Source of the DNA: Synanceia verrucosa
Lineage: Eukaryota > Chordata > Actinopteri > Perciformes > Synanceiidae
DNA: 64,000 bases
Assembly: GCA_029721515.1 (NCBI GenBank)
Contig: CM056550.1
Coordinates: 19,095,119 to 19,159,118 of the forward strand
Direction: 5' to 3'
Below the pieces are notes generated by a model. It did no database searches and had not been told where the DNA came from. It saw nothing but the letters and a program-made list of their open reading frames with translations. Below, in pieces: positions 12,854 to 25,370 of the stretch (within the stretch, counting starts at the first letter, position 1; every line of letters begins with the position of its first letter). A program made the position numbers and the translations under genes.

Positions 12854-13375
12854 TTAACTGGTGACGTAGTGCTTTGTAGAGGGCTGCCCATACAGCCCAT
12901 AAAAATCTGCATGTCTGTGCGTCTGCGAGGCGTCTATCCAGTCCCTCACTGCCAAACCCTGCATGGACGGACCTCCAGAGGCCAGGCCGGGAGGAGGGGG
13001 GTAGTCCTGGGCGCTGACCCAGGGGAACGAGCCAGAGCGCGGGTACGGAGGGTGGCTGCGGTGGCCCGACACCGAGGGCACTCCGGAGCAGTAGCAGTTA
13101 TCCATCGTGCACACCAGGATCTTACGGCCGCCGTACTGAGGCAGCACGGCCTGCTGGGAGGAGTGCGAGGAGCTGCTGCCTCCAGGAGGAAAGTGCGAGG
13201 AGCTGAACACGGAGCCTGAATGGTGGTTGGTCAGGGAGCCGCTTCCACTTCCTGTCCCGCCGCCCTCGCTGATGTGAGGTGGGCCACAGGGGCCGAGAGG
13301 CTGCTGATTGGTGGACTGACCTTCTCCAGAGGCAGAGCTGGAGCCCAGGTAGGGCTGCTTGGCTAACGACGAGGA

Positions 13376-13406
<31 letters not shown>

Positions 13407-16400
13407 TCCTTGAAACCCGGAGCGGCGTTTTTTCCGACGTTCCCATTTCCCTCTGGGAAGGCAGTGGAATGTTTCCGTTTGTCCGCTCCAGAGCTGGAGC
13501 TCTGACCGCTGGGATAGGCAGGAACAGTCTGCAGGAAGGTCGAGGGTGGGGTGAGGGGAGCTGAGAGGACAGAAAGACGTGTGAAATCAACGAAACACGT
13601 TAAAAGTTCCAGATTAAAAGCTGATGAATGAGTCTGAGACCTACCTTCCAGCGTCCTCTTCAAGCTCTTCTCTCTTTTTGTGATTTCAGAGAGGAATAGT
13701 TTAGAGTTTAGATTCCCCACTTTGTAAGGAGGGAGGCTGCTGCCCACACATGCCTGAGACCTGCAAAAAGTGCCAAGAGACAAAAGTCAAGATAAGACCT
13801 TGGCTTGGAAACATCACTTGCGTTTTACAAACCCACAGGCATGAAAAAAAAGACCAGCTCACCTATCTGACAGGATTTTGACAGGCTTGGTATTTTTCAT
13901 GAAGCTCAGCTCCTCTGCCTTACTGAAGGCCGTGTGGATGGAGCTCAGCAGCTTCTGGGCCTCGTGGCGCTGCTCGCCCAGAGCTAAAACCTGGGCCGCA
14001 TTTTCCTGACAGAAGCGAGCCTGAGCCCGCTCCAGAGCCTCCAGTGTCCGGCCCAGATCCTCCTCCAGGAGCTGGTGCATCCGCTGGTACTGCAGACGCA
14101 CCTCCTCCTTCAGCTCACACACCCTGTCCTGTAGACAAACCAATGTCAACCCACTGAAATGCTCTCTGATAATGTGACTCAGGTCCAGGGTGTAAATAAC
14201 GTACCTCCACCACACACTTGTCAGAGTCCAGTTTGCAGAGCTGCTCTTCGATCTCCTGCACTCGTTCCTCCACACGCTCCTGCTGTCGCAACAGGTTTTG
14301 CTGTGAGGTGAGAAAAAAAAGACAGAGTTTGAGGCGAAATGCAAACACACTGCAAAGACAACAGCCAACAGCCAGTCAGCTACAAAATACAACTGTGCAG
14401 TAACAATAACAGGAATATCAACAAAGCATGATGCCAATAACTGTGAATCATCTTACTGTAACAACTGTAAATATCACTCACTATATTTTTATTTTAATTA
14501 TTTATGTTTTTATACTTTGAAGACATCTTGCAAAGCGCTGAGTGGAGCAGTGCTCCTAATGTTGCTGTATTCACTGTATTACAATGAGAACAAAGACTTT
14601 TGATTTGATGCTGTGTGAGATGTAATAACCCTCCACACCAGCAGGCACTGACAGCCTGGATTCATCACTCTGAAAGGGAAGCAGGAAGACTGAGGGCTAT
14701 GAAGTCTACGCAGCGTTTGCTGAACATTTTCACATCACTCTCCCTCACCGCTGAGCCTCGTTCCAGATGTTGTTGTGAAAATAAACGTCAGATGAGATGA
14801 AGGTGAAAAATCAGACTGATTTCGAGCCAAAGACAGGGGATGCAAAGACTGCGGCCCTGTCTTGGCCTGGTGCGTCAGGGCTTTTGGAAGCTGTGACCTC
14901 AGCTAGCCGTTAGCATCCCCTCCCCATGCCTGAGATATGAGAATCCAGGAGGTGGCTAATTTAGTCTCCAACAACATCCCCAACAATCCCTGTGGGGGAG
15001 GAGGGAGGGAGTGCTGTCATAGCAACCAGCAGCTATTTTGTGTTTGCATTAGTGAGGGAGGACTAACGTTGGGGGAGCTGGGGGCAGCGATAGATAAACG
15101 GGCAGAAAAAGCTCCGGCAGCTCTCCTCTCTGTTCAAGTTGTATTCACACAGAGGGAGCTGCTTTGGCAATGTTGTGGCAACAACACTCGTTATTTCTAG
15201 GACAACGGCGGCATTTGGACAACAGCAGACGCCCGCTCGAGCATAACCGAGATGCCTATCCAGCTCAGCTTTAGGCCAAAATAAATGACAAAAATGTAAT
15301 TAAAGGCTCCATATGAGAGCTACAATCCTTTATGTCCATGTGTCTGCATTGTGTAAGTCTGAGAGGAGGAATGCCATTGACACAGATTTGCTAATCCTTC
15401 ATGTTATTAATATTTAATGTGAGATATGAATAATCCTCAATAAACATTTAATGATGGAGAAGCATGCTGATGAGACGCTACAGAGCAAAATAATGTGCCG
15501 ACATGATCCAGATTCAAATAAACAACACTACGCCTCTTTATGAGACTGGATATTATGCTAACATCAGCATGCTAACATGCTCACAATAACAAAGCCGTTG
15601 TGCTCAAAATGGTCACCATCTTGGCGTGTTAGCATGCTAACTAGCATTAAAATGAGCATCATGAACAAAGTGGAGCTGAGGAGAATATCATTATTTTAGC
15701 AGGTATTTAAACAAACAAAGCAGAGCTGCAGCTAATGATCATTTCCATCAATTAATCTGCCACTCCTTTCAGTTCAAACTGATTACAAGCTCCTTCCTAA
15801 CATCTTCAAAATACTTGGTTTGATTTAACCCCATAATATCAGCTGCTACAATAATAATTATATAGTTTTTAATGCACCAAATATTTTAACATGTACATCT
15901 CAGCTGTGACTGTAAATATAAAATCCTAAACGCTGAATATTCAGTATACAGACATTCATAAATGTGCGTACTATATAAAATCATCCAAATTCTATCCTAT
16001 TTTTGTGCATAATTTTTATTGTCATTGGCATTTTTTTTTTATATATTTTTATGTACGTCATAGTCCTGTCTCTCCCTTATTAGCCCAGCTTTGTTGTGAA
16101 AGTCATTAACCTCACTAATGTGTCTATATTATATATGTATACATAATACATACTTATTATGTCAATAAAGGGGATTCTGATTGTAACTATTAAAATGGAG
16201 TAATCAATAATGATTGTTGCAGTTATATGTTGGAAGAAATGTTAATGCTAAAGTCAGTAAGACTCATTTTCTATGACATCCAATAGCTGTTCAGTCAAGT
16301 GATTAAATCATTAATCCCACAAGTCAATAACCAGTTGTTTTTCCACCGTCTGTTCACATACCATCACCACCACCGCCGCCATCATGATCATCATCATCAT

Positions 16401-19341
16401 TCTGACTAAACAGCAGCTGATTTTATCATTAGTGATCAGCTGCTGTGGAGCTCGACAGGAATGAAAACCTGCGTATTGCTGGAGCTCAGCGGCACATGGC
16501 CGGGAACCGCTGGCCTAGATAGCTCTCACACGGCATGGCTGGATCCAGGACTGTGACCTGGTTGTGCTGATTGATTGAGTTAGGCTCCGAGCAGAAGCCA
16601 GGGGAAAAAACAGGGTCGAAGGAGCCGGAGCTTCCCAGAGGGGGGTAGCAGCTAAATGTATGGGATACCTTTGGGGGAGGGATAATGTGGGGAGGGTGCT
16701 CTTTAGCTGTCATGTCACCACACCGTCTTTTCCATCAGAGGCACCAGAGCAGGAGAGTGGGGCCAGAGGGAAGGTCGGCCCTCGCCTGGAGTGGCTGGTG
16801 TGAGGGGCCGAGGTGATATTTGGTGGTGGTGGTGGTGGGGGTAGAGCTGACGGACGTGAAAAGCTGGGGGGGCGGTCGTTGTAGGGTGTGGAGAGACGGG
16901 GTCCACTCTGCATTCCTTGATTGCATTCAAGATGGAGGATGTTTGAGGGTTAATGTGTCTAAAATCAATGTCACAATGTAATAAAGACTGTGCTTCCATG
17001 AAGAAAATCATCTAACAGATCACATGTATGTATGTATTTTTATAATGTTAGTGAAGTCAAACATTTGCTCCTCGACTGCCAGGATTTGATGCTTTTCTTT
17101 GTCTTATATGACTGTACGTGAAAATCTTCGTAGTTTGGGACAGTTTGGACTGTGGGAGGTTATAGACAATATTTAAGGCATTACAGTTCATCTATAAATC
17201 AAACAAACAGCAATCGATAATGGCAATAACTGCAAGCTGCAGAGCTGCTCCTAATTTAGCCTCGGCTGTACTTAACGTTAGCATGCTAACGTGCTAAGAT
17301 GGTGAACATAGTCAACATGATATCTACTTGGCATCACTGTGATCACCCCTGGCATGCTAACACGCTACACTGTGAACACATCATACCTGTTTTAACTTGC
17401 ACAGTAGGAAAATCACAGGTGTACTTAATAACATTAAATAACGAACACCGATGGCTGTGTTCCACTTTGGGACATGGAAAGGAACTGAGCCATCGTTAAT
17501 GTTGTTAATTTCATCTTTTCCCACTATGAAATGCCAGAATGTCTGCCGTGAAAAGCTCTCTTATGAGCAAAAGCAGCCCTAATTAAATCAGTCTCTTCCT
17601 GTCGCCCAGCCTGCTTACAGATGATGCAGGAAAGAGCTGCAAATATGAAGGAGTTCGGTAATTAAGCTCCTAAATTCAGACCGGCTCCCACCCAATGGCC
17701 CTTCCTGTGCCCCAGGCGACCCATTAACTATACATAAAGCTGAGTCATAGCATTACCAACAGGAAATACACCCGTGCATGACACAGTGACACCTAAACAG
17801 GGTGTTGGGTGAACGACGTGAGTCAGTGAGGCCTTCATGGTCCTGCCTCTGACTAAGCTGCTCTTTAAAAAGAAAGGAAGGAGGAAGGAAAACCAATCCG
17901 AGCACAGCCCGAACCGACGGCAGCGAGCACGAAGAGGTTAATAAAATAAGCCCAAGTAGACCGCAGAATCAAGTGACGAATCACTTTAATCCCCCTTCCC
18001 CTTGTCTCCGCTCCCCCCCTCCCTCCTCACGACTGGCGATCCCTGGGCTAGGATGCACCTGTGCTGGGGAGATAAGGCCCTCTGAGGGCCCCTCATTGTT
18101 CCACCCTCCACTGCATTGTTTGTCATTCCAACAGATGAGAACGGAGGCTGGAGTGGATCACAACTGAAAAATGCACAAGACTCTCACACGGGAGCTAAAA
18201 AACACTTAAAATGCAATTGTGTCTCAAAATGGGAAATTCTGCTTCACATCGTGGGAAGTGAATCAGTAACTACATGAACCAAATCACCATTTGATGCCTT
18301 TTATTTGAATTTAATTGAGATTAAAATAATATGCCCTTTGTTCTGGTGATATTTGCTTGATGACAGATGAAAAACAACCTCACTGGCTTGTGTGAAGGTA
18401 CATGAGTGGTATTTGAGTGGGCTCTTATAGTCAACAGTTATTGATCATCAAGTAGGGGAACGATTAACGGGTATTTTCTCTGCCTAAAAAATGAATTGAT
18501 TACTTTCTCGACTATACATAAAATATCCTTTGAGCCCAGTGGAGCTCTTAAAATGTTTTTGTTTGACCAACAGAGAATATTATTCACATTGAGAAGCAGG
18601 GACCAGTGAACCTTTGGCCCTTTTTTCTTAAGAAATGACTTAAATGATTAATTAAGATGTCCAACATCCACTTCCATGAGCCAGTGATGAAGTTTGTGTC
18701 ACAATGAGTGTGACTACACCCTGAAGTGAAGACAGGTAGGTGTTGGTTAAATGTATAATTCTTACTCTGATGTCGTTGCGCCTCAGCTCCACGTCGGTGA
18801 CGGCGTGGCCGTGGCTCGGGTGGCAGCGGGCGAAGCAGCAGTACTGGCACACCGCGGTCTGTTCGGCCTCGCAGTGGTACAGCCTGTACTCGTCGTGCTG
18901 CAGGCAGGTCCAGGCCTTCACCGCCTCCGCCTCCACCAGCAGGTGCCCGAGGGCCGAGCACGGCTGCTGCAGGTGCGTCTGGACGTGGGACTGGCAGCAC
19001 GGGGCGTTGCAGCGCAGGCACACCTTCACGGCGGGGAGCGGCGGGCCTCGGCGGCACAGGATGCACTGCAGCGCCGGCGTGGTGGCCTTCTCCACGCTCA
19101 GGGCGTTGTACTTCTCAACTATGTTGGACAGCTTGTGGTTCTTCTCCAGGCTGGGCTTCTGCGTGTACGCATGATTGCACTCGGGGCAGCGGGCCAACGA
19201 GGAGTCTTTGGCCCAGGCCTCGCTGATGCAGCCCCGGCAGAAGTTGTGCTTGCAGGGCAGCTGGATGGGATCTGAGAACACGTGCAGGCAGATGGGGCAG
19301 ATGAGCTCCTCCTCAAAACAGTTCCTCCACGTCTCAGCCAT
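12854..19341 (-). CDS. trim8: Tripartite-motif E3 ligase TRIM8 (complete)
   Basis: TRIM8 is a RING E3 ligase that modulates TNF/IL-1 to NF-kB, SOCS1/STAT and p53 signalling. Coding exons on the minus strand are 19341-18766, 14300-14205, 14128-13863, 13760-13645 and 13560-12854. All junctions are in phase, giving 586 residues (human 551). Domains in order are: RING at residues 15-55 (CPIC...CKHNFCRGC...CPEC), B-box 1 at about 93-133, B-box 2 at about 140-183, coiled coil at about 193-300, then a low-complexity tail. The tail has about 13 consecutive serines near residue 404. The C-terminus ends in the family hallmark LAVRDWIDASQ...YGLYGQPSTKHYVTS. The TRIM8 family lacks a B30.2 domain, and none is present. 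I chose the ATG at 19341 to match the human start (MAE.W.NCFEEEL). In-frame ATGs up to 19371 could add ten residues. Two trim8 paralogues exist in teleosts, and I cannot say which this is. Confidence 0.95.
15555..15660. repeat. Dispersed repeat with GCATGCTAAC motifs
   Basis: Several TTAGCATGCTAAC and CAGCATGCTAACATGC motifs are separated by CAAAATGGTCACCATCTTGGC. The same motif set appears at 17276-17375, and a fragment occurs at about 52430-52460. Confidence 0.6.
15960..16190 (+). mobile_element. LINE 3' tail-like sequence
   Basis: AT-rich sequence ends in GTCAATAAAGGGGATTCTGATTG, the pattern of fish LINE 3' tails. There is no coding remnant. Confidence 0.4.
17276..17375. repeat. Second copy of the GCATGCTAAC repeat
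   Basis: GTTAGCATGCTAACGTGC, AAGATGGTGAACAT and GGCATGCTAACACGC occur in this order. They are related to 15555-15660. Confidence 0.6.
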
Positions 19342-19371
19342 ATCAGAGGCCATCATGGTGCGGGCAGGCAT

Positions 19372-22056
19372 ACACTAACTGTCCCCCTGCTTCTACCAGA
19401 CCTCTGCGTCGTCGCAGGAAACCTGACACTCAAAACCTCGAGGAAAAAAAGATTAAAAACCGCCTGGAAGTTTTGACCCTTGTGACCAAATTAAACGTCC
19501 CTGACAGATGACGAGTATTGCTTATTGCTGCAGCATGAAGGCAAATTCCAGAAACTTGACCAGGGAAGGCTTCAGGGGTAGATGACAACACCTTGGTGGT
19601 TATGACACACACAGCAGGAGCTGACGTTATACAGCTTACAGTAAACGGCGCTTTCCTTTCCTCTAAATCACACTCACTCACATGCACAAGGCCTGCCTTT
19701 AAAGCTTCTGTGTGTGTGTGTGTGTGTTTACAGGCCTACAGGAAGCTAGTCAGCTACAGGTAATGAAATGCAGACAAGGCACAGAGAACTAACCATCACA
19801 ATCACTCATATGATCATGAGGTGAATCAATCTCTGTGCAGCACATGAATGCTCACTCCTTTTTTTTTTTTTTTTTTTTTTACCTTCACTTCAATGTCTGA
19901 TTATGATTGACTGTGGACCAGTTCAGACCAGCAAACCAAGCATGAAACCCATGAGAGGACTGCTCCCTCCACACCCTGATTACTATCCACACAATAGAGG
20001 GATTTAAAAAAAAAAAAAAAAAAAATCAACAACAAGCTAAACCTATGTGGACCTCAAGGTCGCTTCAATCCGTCAATAATCACAACGCAGCGCAATGCTT
20101 TTGTCCCCTGAATCACAAATAAGTAGCAGTTTAATTATACATACAACCAACAGACGACCTGGCAGTACATGAGAAATACTCTTTTAATATGTCAGATCAA
20201 CAACACAGCCCCATCCAGCCCAATTTAACATGAAAGCCTTCCTGTTGGATGAATAACGCCTGCTATGTGGCACCCAGCTCGCATATCTGTACACAAGGCC
20301 TCGGCTTTTTTTCCTCCCAGGTTACAGTCGACAACAAAGGCTCTAATAATCTCATTAAAACAGAAAATCATAGCGGGGCCATCATATCGAGCCTGTTTAC
20401 TGCATAGTTAATCGTTTTAATAGTCGAGTCCAGCTCCTGCGCACAAAACAAAGGCTTTTAGGATCCGCAGGAATGTTGGCTGCTCTTGGTTTCCCCTCGT
20501 CCGACACATCTATCAAATATCTCCTCGACCAAAGATGATTAATCGCATTTTATCCAGCTTTTAGCCTCTTTGCACTTTGGTCTCCACCTTGTTCACCTAT
20601 CGTCGCCTCAACCTTTAGCCAACAACATATTTTTTTCCACTTCCTTATCTCGATTAAATGGTGTAAATTACCTCAGACGTCACCTCACCATTTTCTACCA
20701 CAGCACAGGTAACGTTACGGATAACCGACAAGGACGGTTCACATACACCACAATCATTATTTTTTAACCGCAGCCATGTTTTTTTTGTCTATTTAACTGA
20801 TGGAAATACAAAAATATACCCTCCTAATCTTAAAGGGGACGTCGCTTTTCTGTCCTTGTTAGGGGTAGCTGTCATCAGCCATCTTGCAAATCCTCATTTT
20901 TTTTCCAAAAAGAGAGGAAAAAGGAGATATCCGCCGTTTCACCGGAGCTGCTTTTCGGTAGCTGACCTAAACAGGCACATTAACGGTTGATGCCCGTCAT
21001 TATTTAAGCAAAAAAAAAACCCCACGTCGGTTTTTTTTTTTGTCGTTATTTGTACGTCCAAACGAGGCAGACTTGGCGGTTATTTGTTCGTGGCCTCGTC
21101 TGGTCGGTGTGTCCATTAAAGTGTCGACTCCGTGCTTCTTGAAAATCCAACACGGTGGAGGATGATAATCGGTGTTTTCTCCCCCCTTTCCTTTCTCTGT
21201 CTCTGTCGGTCAGGCTTCAGAGGGGAGGAATGCAGGCGAACTGGACTGATCTCAGACCAGCGTCAAGACAACCGCTACAGCGGGACACTTCCGGGGACGC
21301 TTTTCAAAGTAAAACCGCCTTTGAGGGCGGTCAAACGAAGTGATGAGGAAGGATCCTTCCAAAACAAAACACGATAATCATTCATGGGAAATGATTCATT
21401 AAAATATTAATTAAAATATTTACAAATTATATAAGTAGTATGTTTAACCTGGCCACTTATTCCACCATTTCAAAAGATGACGCTTGGCTATTATAATTAA
21501 GTTTATAATCATATAATTAGATTATAACATACATACAGTATCTAGTTTGTTTAATGTAGTGAATGAATGTGACTAAATAGTACTTTTACTTATGTAGACA
21601 TGTGACTGCTTCTACTCTACTCCATCAAAAAATAAAAAAGATTAGATTCATTATTATATAATTAAATTATATGCTTCTATCCTACAACATTTAAAAAGCA
21701 AATGTCACTGAAAACTCTTACTTGGCAGCTTACAGTTTACTTATGCTCCTTAGTTTTGTAGATTTTCTTGTATATTGCTGTATTGCTTGGATTGTTGGTA
21801 TTACACTGTACTGCATTATTGTATTATTCTGCACTGTATTTTTTTCTCCTACTTTCCTACTGTGTTTGGCAACTTTTTTGAAAGAATTTCCTCCGGGATG
21901 CATGAAGTTCTATCTTATCTTAAATAAATATTATGATTCAATTTATCAATTAAAAGTGACATATATGATATGTTTATTATTGCATAGGTGGAATGTAACT
22001 ACATAATACCTTTACTTATGTAGGTATGTGTCCAAGTCTACTCTACCACATAAAAA

Positions 22057-22095
<39 letters not shown>

Positions 22096-24272
22096 TCATA
22101 ATTAAATTATAAATTATATATAGCTTGTTTATTGCAGTGGTGGAATGTAACTACATAGTACATTTACTTCTGTAGGTATGTGTATTATTTTGCTGGGCTG
22201 ATTAGTGTTGTTTTGTGTTTGGTAGTGTAAATAAACTATTCAAACTATTCTTGGATCAGCTGGAAAAAGCATTGTTTCAAAGCTTAAAAAAAATGTCACA
22301 TATACAGTAAACACAGGACAGTAATGCTACAAGCATAAGCCCACCTTAGAATATAAACATTTTAAAGTTACAGTAATTCATCAATATGTAAATAGTGACT
22401 ATAGGTGCCTTATGGTAAACGGCTACCTTTATTCTATATTTTTTGGTATGATCAGCAGCCATTTCAGTGTTTTATGAATTTGCAGCAACACCATGAAAGT
22501 ATCCCTTGAATAATTGCCAAATGGACATAACGAGGGAGACCACGGCAATGGCGACGTGAGAAAAAAAATGGCTATCATTTAATAGAATTCAAAACAAGTG
22601 GTTCTTTGATTTCTATTAAACATAACTTAAGGCAAAGTTTAATTTCTAGTACAACATCTTGAGCAATCATGTAGCAGCTATGCACCTAGAAACCCTGGAT
22701 GACATCTGCTACACATACTGTATACAGTAGTATACACAGTATACTGTATGTAGCTTTATGCTAAAGAAATATTATGTAAAACAAACCACTAATACAGTGT
22801 TTATTTTACTTTGTGTATTTATATGAGTTATTACCTTCCTGCATATTTTTTCACTTACTGCTATTTTATTTTCCTGTGTAAATGCGTCTGTCTTTGTTCA
22901 CATATTTTATCTTTCATAGTCGTTGAATTTTTCTCGGTAAATAAATAAATGCACCAGCTTTTGAAATAGGCACAGGGGGGCCTCGGCCTCCCAGTTTTGT
23001 AATTACACAAAATTACTTGTGGGCCTTTTATGGACCCTCTCCAGCTGTGAGGTTTTCCATCCACTGCATTTTCTTTACACATTATGGAGGAAAGAACGTG
23101 CACCCGTCAGGAGAAAACAATTGTTTAATTCAGAATAAAACTGAACCAGGCTTCACAGTGACACAGTGGTCTAGGACAAACACCATGTAGCCACAAAGTA
23201 CTCCAACAAAGACTTTATATTTTTGTCTTGTATCATCCCGAGAGGTATTTCCAATATCACATTTAGCTTAATGATAAGATTCATCAGAGGCTCCACAATA
23301 CAATATCATCATCACAATACTCAAGTCATGATGAGATATGCTGAGACTACAATATATTGTAATTTATTACCTTTGTTCAACAGCAAATTATGTGGTTTTA
23401 TACTGGTCAGACACAGTTTTCACACTGTTCCTCTCAGAGTTTCCATTCAGACACATAATGATAAAAGTCATCTAAATAGTTACTCAGTGTTCCTCCCTCC
23501 ACGTGGTTGGAACCAATCAATTCCTTCCAGGTTCTCTAATTTCATTAATATATAAACAATTGAACTTTATTTTGAAGCTGAATCAGCCAGCTTCCTGTCT
23601 AGATCAGGTTGTTTCTGGCTGACCTGACACAGTTTTTTCCTTACTTCTCCTCCTCCTCCTCCTCCTCCTCCTCCCTCCTTCCGGATCAATGCTACGGTCG
23701 TCACGTGACCTGTCACACAACTGATGGGTGTCACGTTTTTCACCGGGAGGAGCGGAGGGACGAACCGGGGAGGAATCACATTAAGGGGCCTACTGCATTT
23801 GTTAGTGGCCGCTACGTTCAGGATGTCCCTCTGAGACAACACCGCATGTCTCTGCTCCTGCCTTCATACCAACTGATACAGAATAAAAAGGTGTTACACC
23901 TGATTTATCAGATATTGCACACTTACAAATATCAGCTGTACGTTAAGCAGTGGTGGGATGCAGCAAAGTACAATGTTTAAGTACTTAATGCTGTTACTTC
24001 ACTACAGTTCAGAGTACAGGAAATACACGCTACTCTGGAGAACAGAGAGGACTGCAGGACTCACACACAAAATGCATTCATTTATATTTGTAACCATTGT
24101 TGCTTAAACAACATTTCATCAGAAAAAAATCAGCAACCTTTAGTTAGATATTATCTTCTCTCCTTAAGTTGAATTTAGATCGTTCACATGGACCATAATT
24201 GTCGACAACACGTGCGTAATTATAACTCTATTGGGAAATATGACATCCATCATACAACCACACTAAGACTAC
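19372..24272. other. Intergenic region upstream of trim8; no gene seen
   Basis: No protein gene is supported. The part from 20780 to 21340 is less AT-rich and carries a GCCATCTTG block (a YY1-type AAGATGGC motif on the minus strand) at about 20878-20887. It could hold the trim8 transcription start and a non-coding first exon. The rest is AT-rich with poly-T (19859-19880), poly-A, (AAT)n at 22063-22093 and a (CTC)n run at about 23648-23673. Confidence 0.5.
21550..22190. repeat. Fish repeat with GGTGGAATGTAACTA units, LINE tail inside
   Basis: Three related blocks, near 21555, 21988 and 22137, read like TGGAATGTAACTACATARTACNTTTACTTNTGTAG. Between them, 21830-21930 looks like an L2-type tail (GAATTTCCTCCGGGATGCATGAAG... 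then TATCTTATCTTA). Further related blocks lie near 23945 and 32885. Confidence 0.5.
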
Positions 24273-24285
24273 TTTAACTTTGAAC
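24273..24285 (-). terminator. snRNA 3' box of the first U5 gene
   Basis: The minus strand reads GTTCAAAGTTAAA about 11 bases past the U5 3' end. It fits the vertebrate 3' box GTTTN(0-3)AAARNNAGA with two mismatches. The 3' box directs 3'-end formation by Integrator. Confidence 0.55.
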
Positions 24286-24295
24286 ATTCACAGGA

Positions 24296-24411
24296 AGCCC
24301 CACGTAAGTAGGACATCAAAAAATTTGACGAAACTCTTTTTGATCCTCTCCACGGAAATCTTTAGTAAAAGGCGAAAGATTTATACGATCTGAGGAGAAT
24401 CAAGAGCGTAA
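24296..24411 (-). ncRNA. U5 spliceosomal snRNA, sequence variant
   Basis: U5 snRNA is the core of U5 snRNP. Its loop 1 contacts both exons during splicing. The minus strand carries the invariant central block (AGATCGTATAAATCTTTCGCC and following, in two parts), including loop 1 GCCTTTTAC (24365-24373) and the GATTTCCGTGG side of stem I. An Sm site AATTTTTTGA and a terminal stem-loop follow. The outer stem and the 3' stem-loop differ from typical U5 but still pair: CTCTT with AAGAG, GAT with ATC, TCTCC with GGAGA, and 3' TCCTAC with GTGGGG around a TTAC loop. The preserved pairing, PSE, DSE and 3' box suggest a working variant rather than a dead copy. Length is about 116 nt, as expected. The ends are placed by alignment from memory and may be off by a few bases. 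Confidence 0.85.
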
Positions 24412-24454
24412 GATCATATTGGTTGAATGAGATTGACCCGGTTCATGACGAAAC

Positions 24455-24473
24455 AACTTTAAGTGACGGTTCA
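24455..24473 (-). promoter_or_regulatory. PSE of the first U5 gene
   Basis: The minus strand reads TGAACCGTCACTTAAAGTT, a close fit to the vertebrate proximal sequence element CTCACCNNNANTNAAARTG. It sits at -44 to -62 from the RNA start, the normal position for SNAPc binding in Pol II snRNA genes. Confidence 0.75.
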
Positions 24474-24624
24474 CTGTCAATTTTACTCTTTAACATCCAA
24501 CCTATATAATGCAAAAATAAAGACAGCCTGACAAATGAAAACACTTTTAATAATAATAATAATAATATTTTTAATGACAAACGCATACGTTGATTTAGCC
24601 TTACCTAGCTGTTGCCGCTATGGC

Positions 24625-24644
24625 GCAATGCATGCTGGGATTCC
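24625..24644. promoter_or_regulatory. DSE of the first U5 gene: ZNF143/Staf site
   Basis: GCAATGCATGCTGGGATTCC lies at -214 to -233 from the U5 start. It matches the Staf/ZNF143 consensus used in the distal sequence elements of snRNA genes. Confidence 0.75.
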
Positions 24645-25370
24645 CGGTTACGTCCAGGAAAATATCCTTTAAAGATCCGATGAATAGTTATTATAAACAG
24701 CCGGTTCGGTGGTTTTTGCTCGTTTAAAGAAATACTTTCAACTTTACAATCAAAACTGCGCTGTAAAAATGCTTAACTCACATTACCACTGTGTTAATGT
24801 CTCTAATTTTGAATAGCCGTTATGTTAACTTCCGGAAATACGAACACGCGCCTGCGCAGCTCTTTATTGTTGAGGAATCGGTGGGAAATTTGGGGTACTG
24901 ACTGTAACACGCGCAAATAAAGTCGTATATTTTCAATTTCCTGTGTCATTCGTGAAATTAATGTATTTTAAGTAGTTTCTTTATTCTAATTAAACACTAT
25001 CAAGCATTATTTTTCTGTTATTTTTCTAATCAAACAAGGACAAAACAAACCCTCGTCATGATAAATACTCTTCGAAAATGAGAAGACATTTAACAAAGTT
25101 TGAATTTTCAAATCGCATGAACAAAAACAAAATGTGTGCAGTTTAAGTATATTACTGACTCAAACTAGTTTAAAATCGAGGTCATGTAAACATGTTTTTG
25201 TGTTGCAAATAATACGAAAGCTAATTAGTAAACGTTAAGCAAAAAACATGCAAAAAAAGTTTTATATTATTCGACTATGGCCTTTAAACAAGTAAACACA
25301 CATAACACTTATTCAGTGTCACTACTACGTCTTTAACATCGTTTTCGAGTTTATATTTCACATTTAATGT

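Larger units (their letters stand above)
14301..18765 (-). other. trim8 intron 1: repeats and possible conserved non-coding DNA
   Basis: This is the largest trim8 intron. It contains GCTAACATGC-type repeats, an L2-like tail and a CAC/CAT-rich microsatellite near 16363-16400. Two less AT-rich stretches (about 16440-16560 and 17575-17760) lack repeat features and could be conserved regulatory elements. No protein gene is visible. Confidence 0.5.

Noticed and set aside
18740..19378. Long plus-strand open frames of 144 and 174 codons
   Set aside because: They are antisense shadows of GC-rich trim8 exon 1, which has a clear RING/B-box protein on the other strand.
22712..22750. Quasi-palindrome of TACTGTATAC words
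   Set aside because: Pairing is imperfect and the sequence is simple AT-rich repetition. No function is suggested.
24870..24912. GTGTTACAG on the minus strand, like the start of U7 snRNA
   Set aside because: The histone-pairing block and the U7 Sm site that should follow are absent.
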